This document shows, in pieces, positions 5,600 to 5,729 of a DNA stretch of 5,729 nt (the stretch's first letter is position 1; the number at the start of each line of letters is the position of its first letter). This DNA comes from Desulfatitalea sp. GTDB taxonomy: Bacteria; Desulfobacterota; Desulfobacteria; Desulfobacterales; Desulfosarcinaceae. The stretch covers positions 1 through 5,729 of the forward strand of contig JABDRH010000083.1 of assembly GCA_013041835.1 (NCBI GenBank), given 5' to 3'. Both the position numbers and the translations under genes were made by a program. The notes beneath the pieces were generated by a model. The model saw only the letters and a list, made by a program, of their open reading frames with translations. It had not been told where the DNA came from and did not search any database.

Positions 5600-5729
5600 C
5601 CTTATCAAGCCTTTGGTTCTGATGCTGTGTAATTTTGCCCCAATGTTAGAAAAGCCGGCGGGCGTCAAAACCTACAACCACATCGCCTTTTGGCCATCTT
5701 TTTTATACAGCATTGGGGGTTTACAGGCC

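Larger units (their letters stand above)
5340..5729. other. 390-bp region upstream of the M23 gene, mostly non-coding
   Basis: I see no convincing gene here. The contents are the promoter candidate, the direct repeat, a perfect 10-bp palindrome CAGCCGGCTG at 5486-5495, and an inverted pair CCCCAATG (5638-5645) and CATTGGGG (5711-5718), 65 bp apart. At the right edge a minus-strand frame enters the window and stops at 5672 (18 codons). It is too short to say whether it is the end of a gene. On the plus strand a T-rich stretch (5698-5705) follows a GCCTTTTGGC sequence, whose 3-bp stem is too short to call a terminator. Confidence 0.45.

Noticed and set aside
5681..5706. Rho-independent terminator on the plus strand (GCCTTTTGGC then T run)
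   Set aside because: The stem is only 3 bp, too weak for a terminator, and no plus-strand gene precedes it.
1..5729. CRISPR array, insertion sequence, tRNA or rRNA genes
   Set aside because: No regularly spaced repeats, transposase motifs, terminal inverted repeats, cloverleaf or rRNA sequence were seen.

Overview
The window carries five real genes, all read from the minus strand. It looks like a stretch of ordinary chromosome from a Gram-negative bacterium. In transcription order (right to left) the genes are: a membrane-anchored M23 peptidase (4413-5339), secA (1571-4108), a small YfcE/MJ0936-type metallophosphoesterase (1064-1528), clpS (527-841), and the 5' end of clpA (1-522, running off the left edge). 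A moderate base composition, an 845-residue SecA with a C-terminal zinc tail, a ClpS-ClpA pair, and an anchored M23 peptidase directly upstream of secA together suggest Desulfobacterota (old Deltaproteobacteria, sulfate-reducer type). That assignment is inference from gene order and general protein character, not a database result.

Region by region: 5340-5729 is a long upstream region with no convincing gene. It holds a possible promoter with a perfect TTGACA box, a 10-bp direct repeat, a 10-bp palindrome and a doubtful 45-codon ORF. The M23 gene follows. Its best start is the ATG at 5339; a TTG two codons upstream would also keep the frame open. The 304-bp gap 4109-4412 before secA contains a strong 17-nt hairpin and two short ORFs. 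One of these, 28 codons long, ends in an ATGA overlap with the secA start. secA and the phosphoesterase gene are 42 nt apart and probably cotranscribed. The gap 842-1063 holds the best-looking promoter of the window (TTTACA-18-TATAAT), placed to drive clpS-clpA. clpS and clpA are separated by only 4 nt.

Functionally the window pairs envelope biogenesis (SecA ATPase for protein export; a periplasmic peptidoglycan hydrolase or its regulator) with the N-end-rule degradation module (ClpS adaptor delivering substrates to the ClpAP protease). I found no mobile element, CRISPR array, tRNA, rRNA or defence system. The only candidates for something undescribed are the leader region of secA and the short ORFs in the gaps, and these are modest and testable rather than strong.
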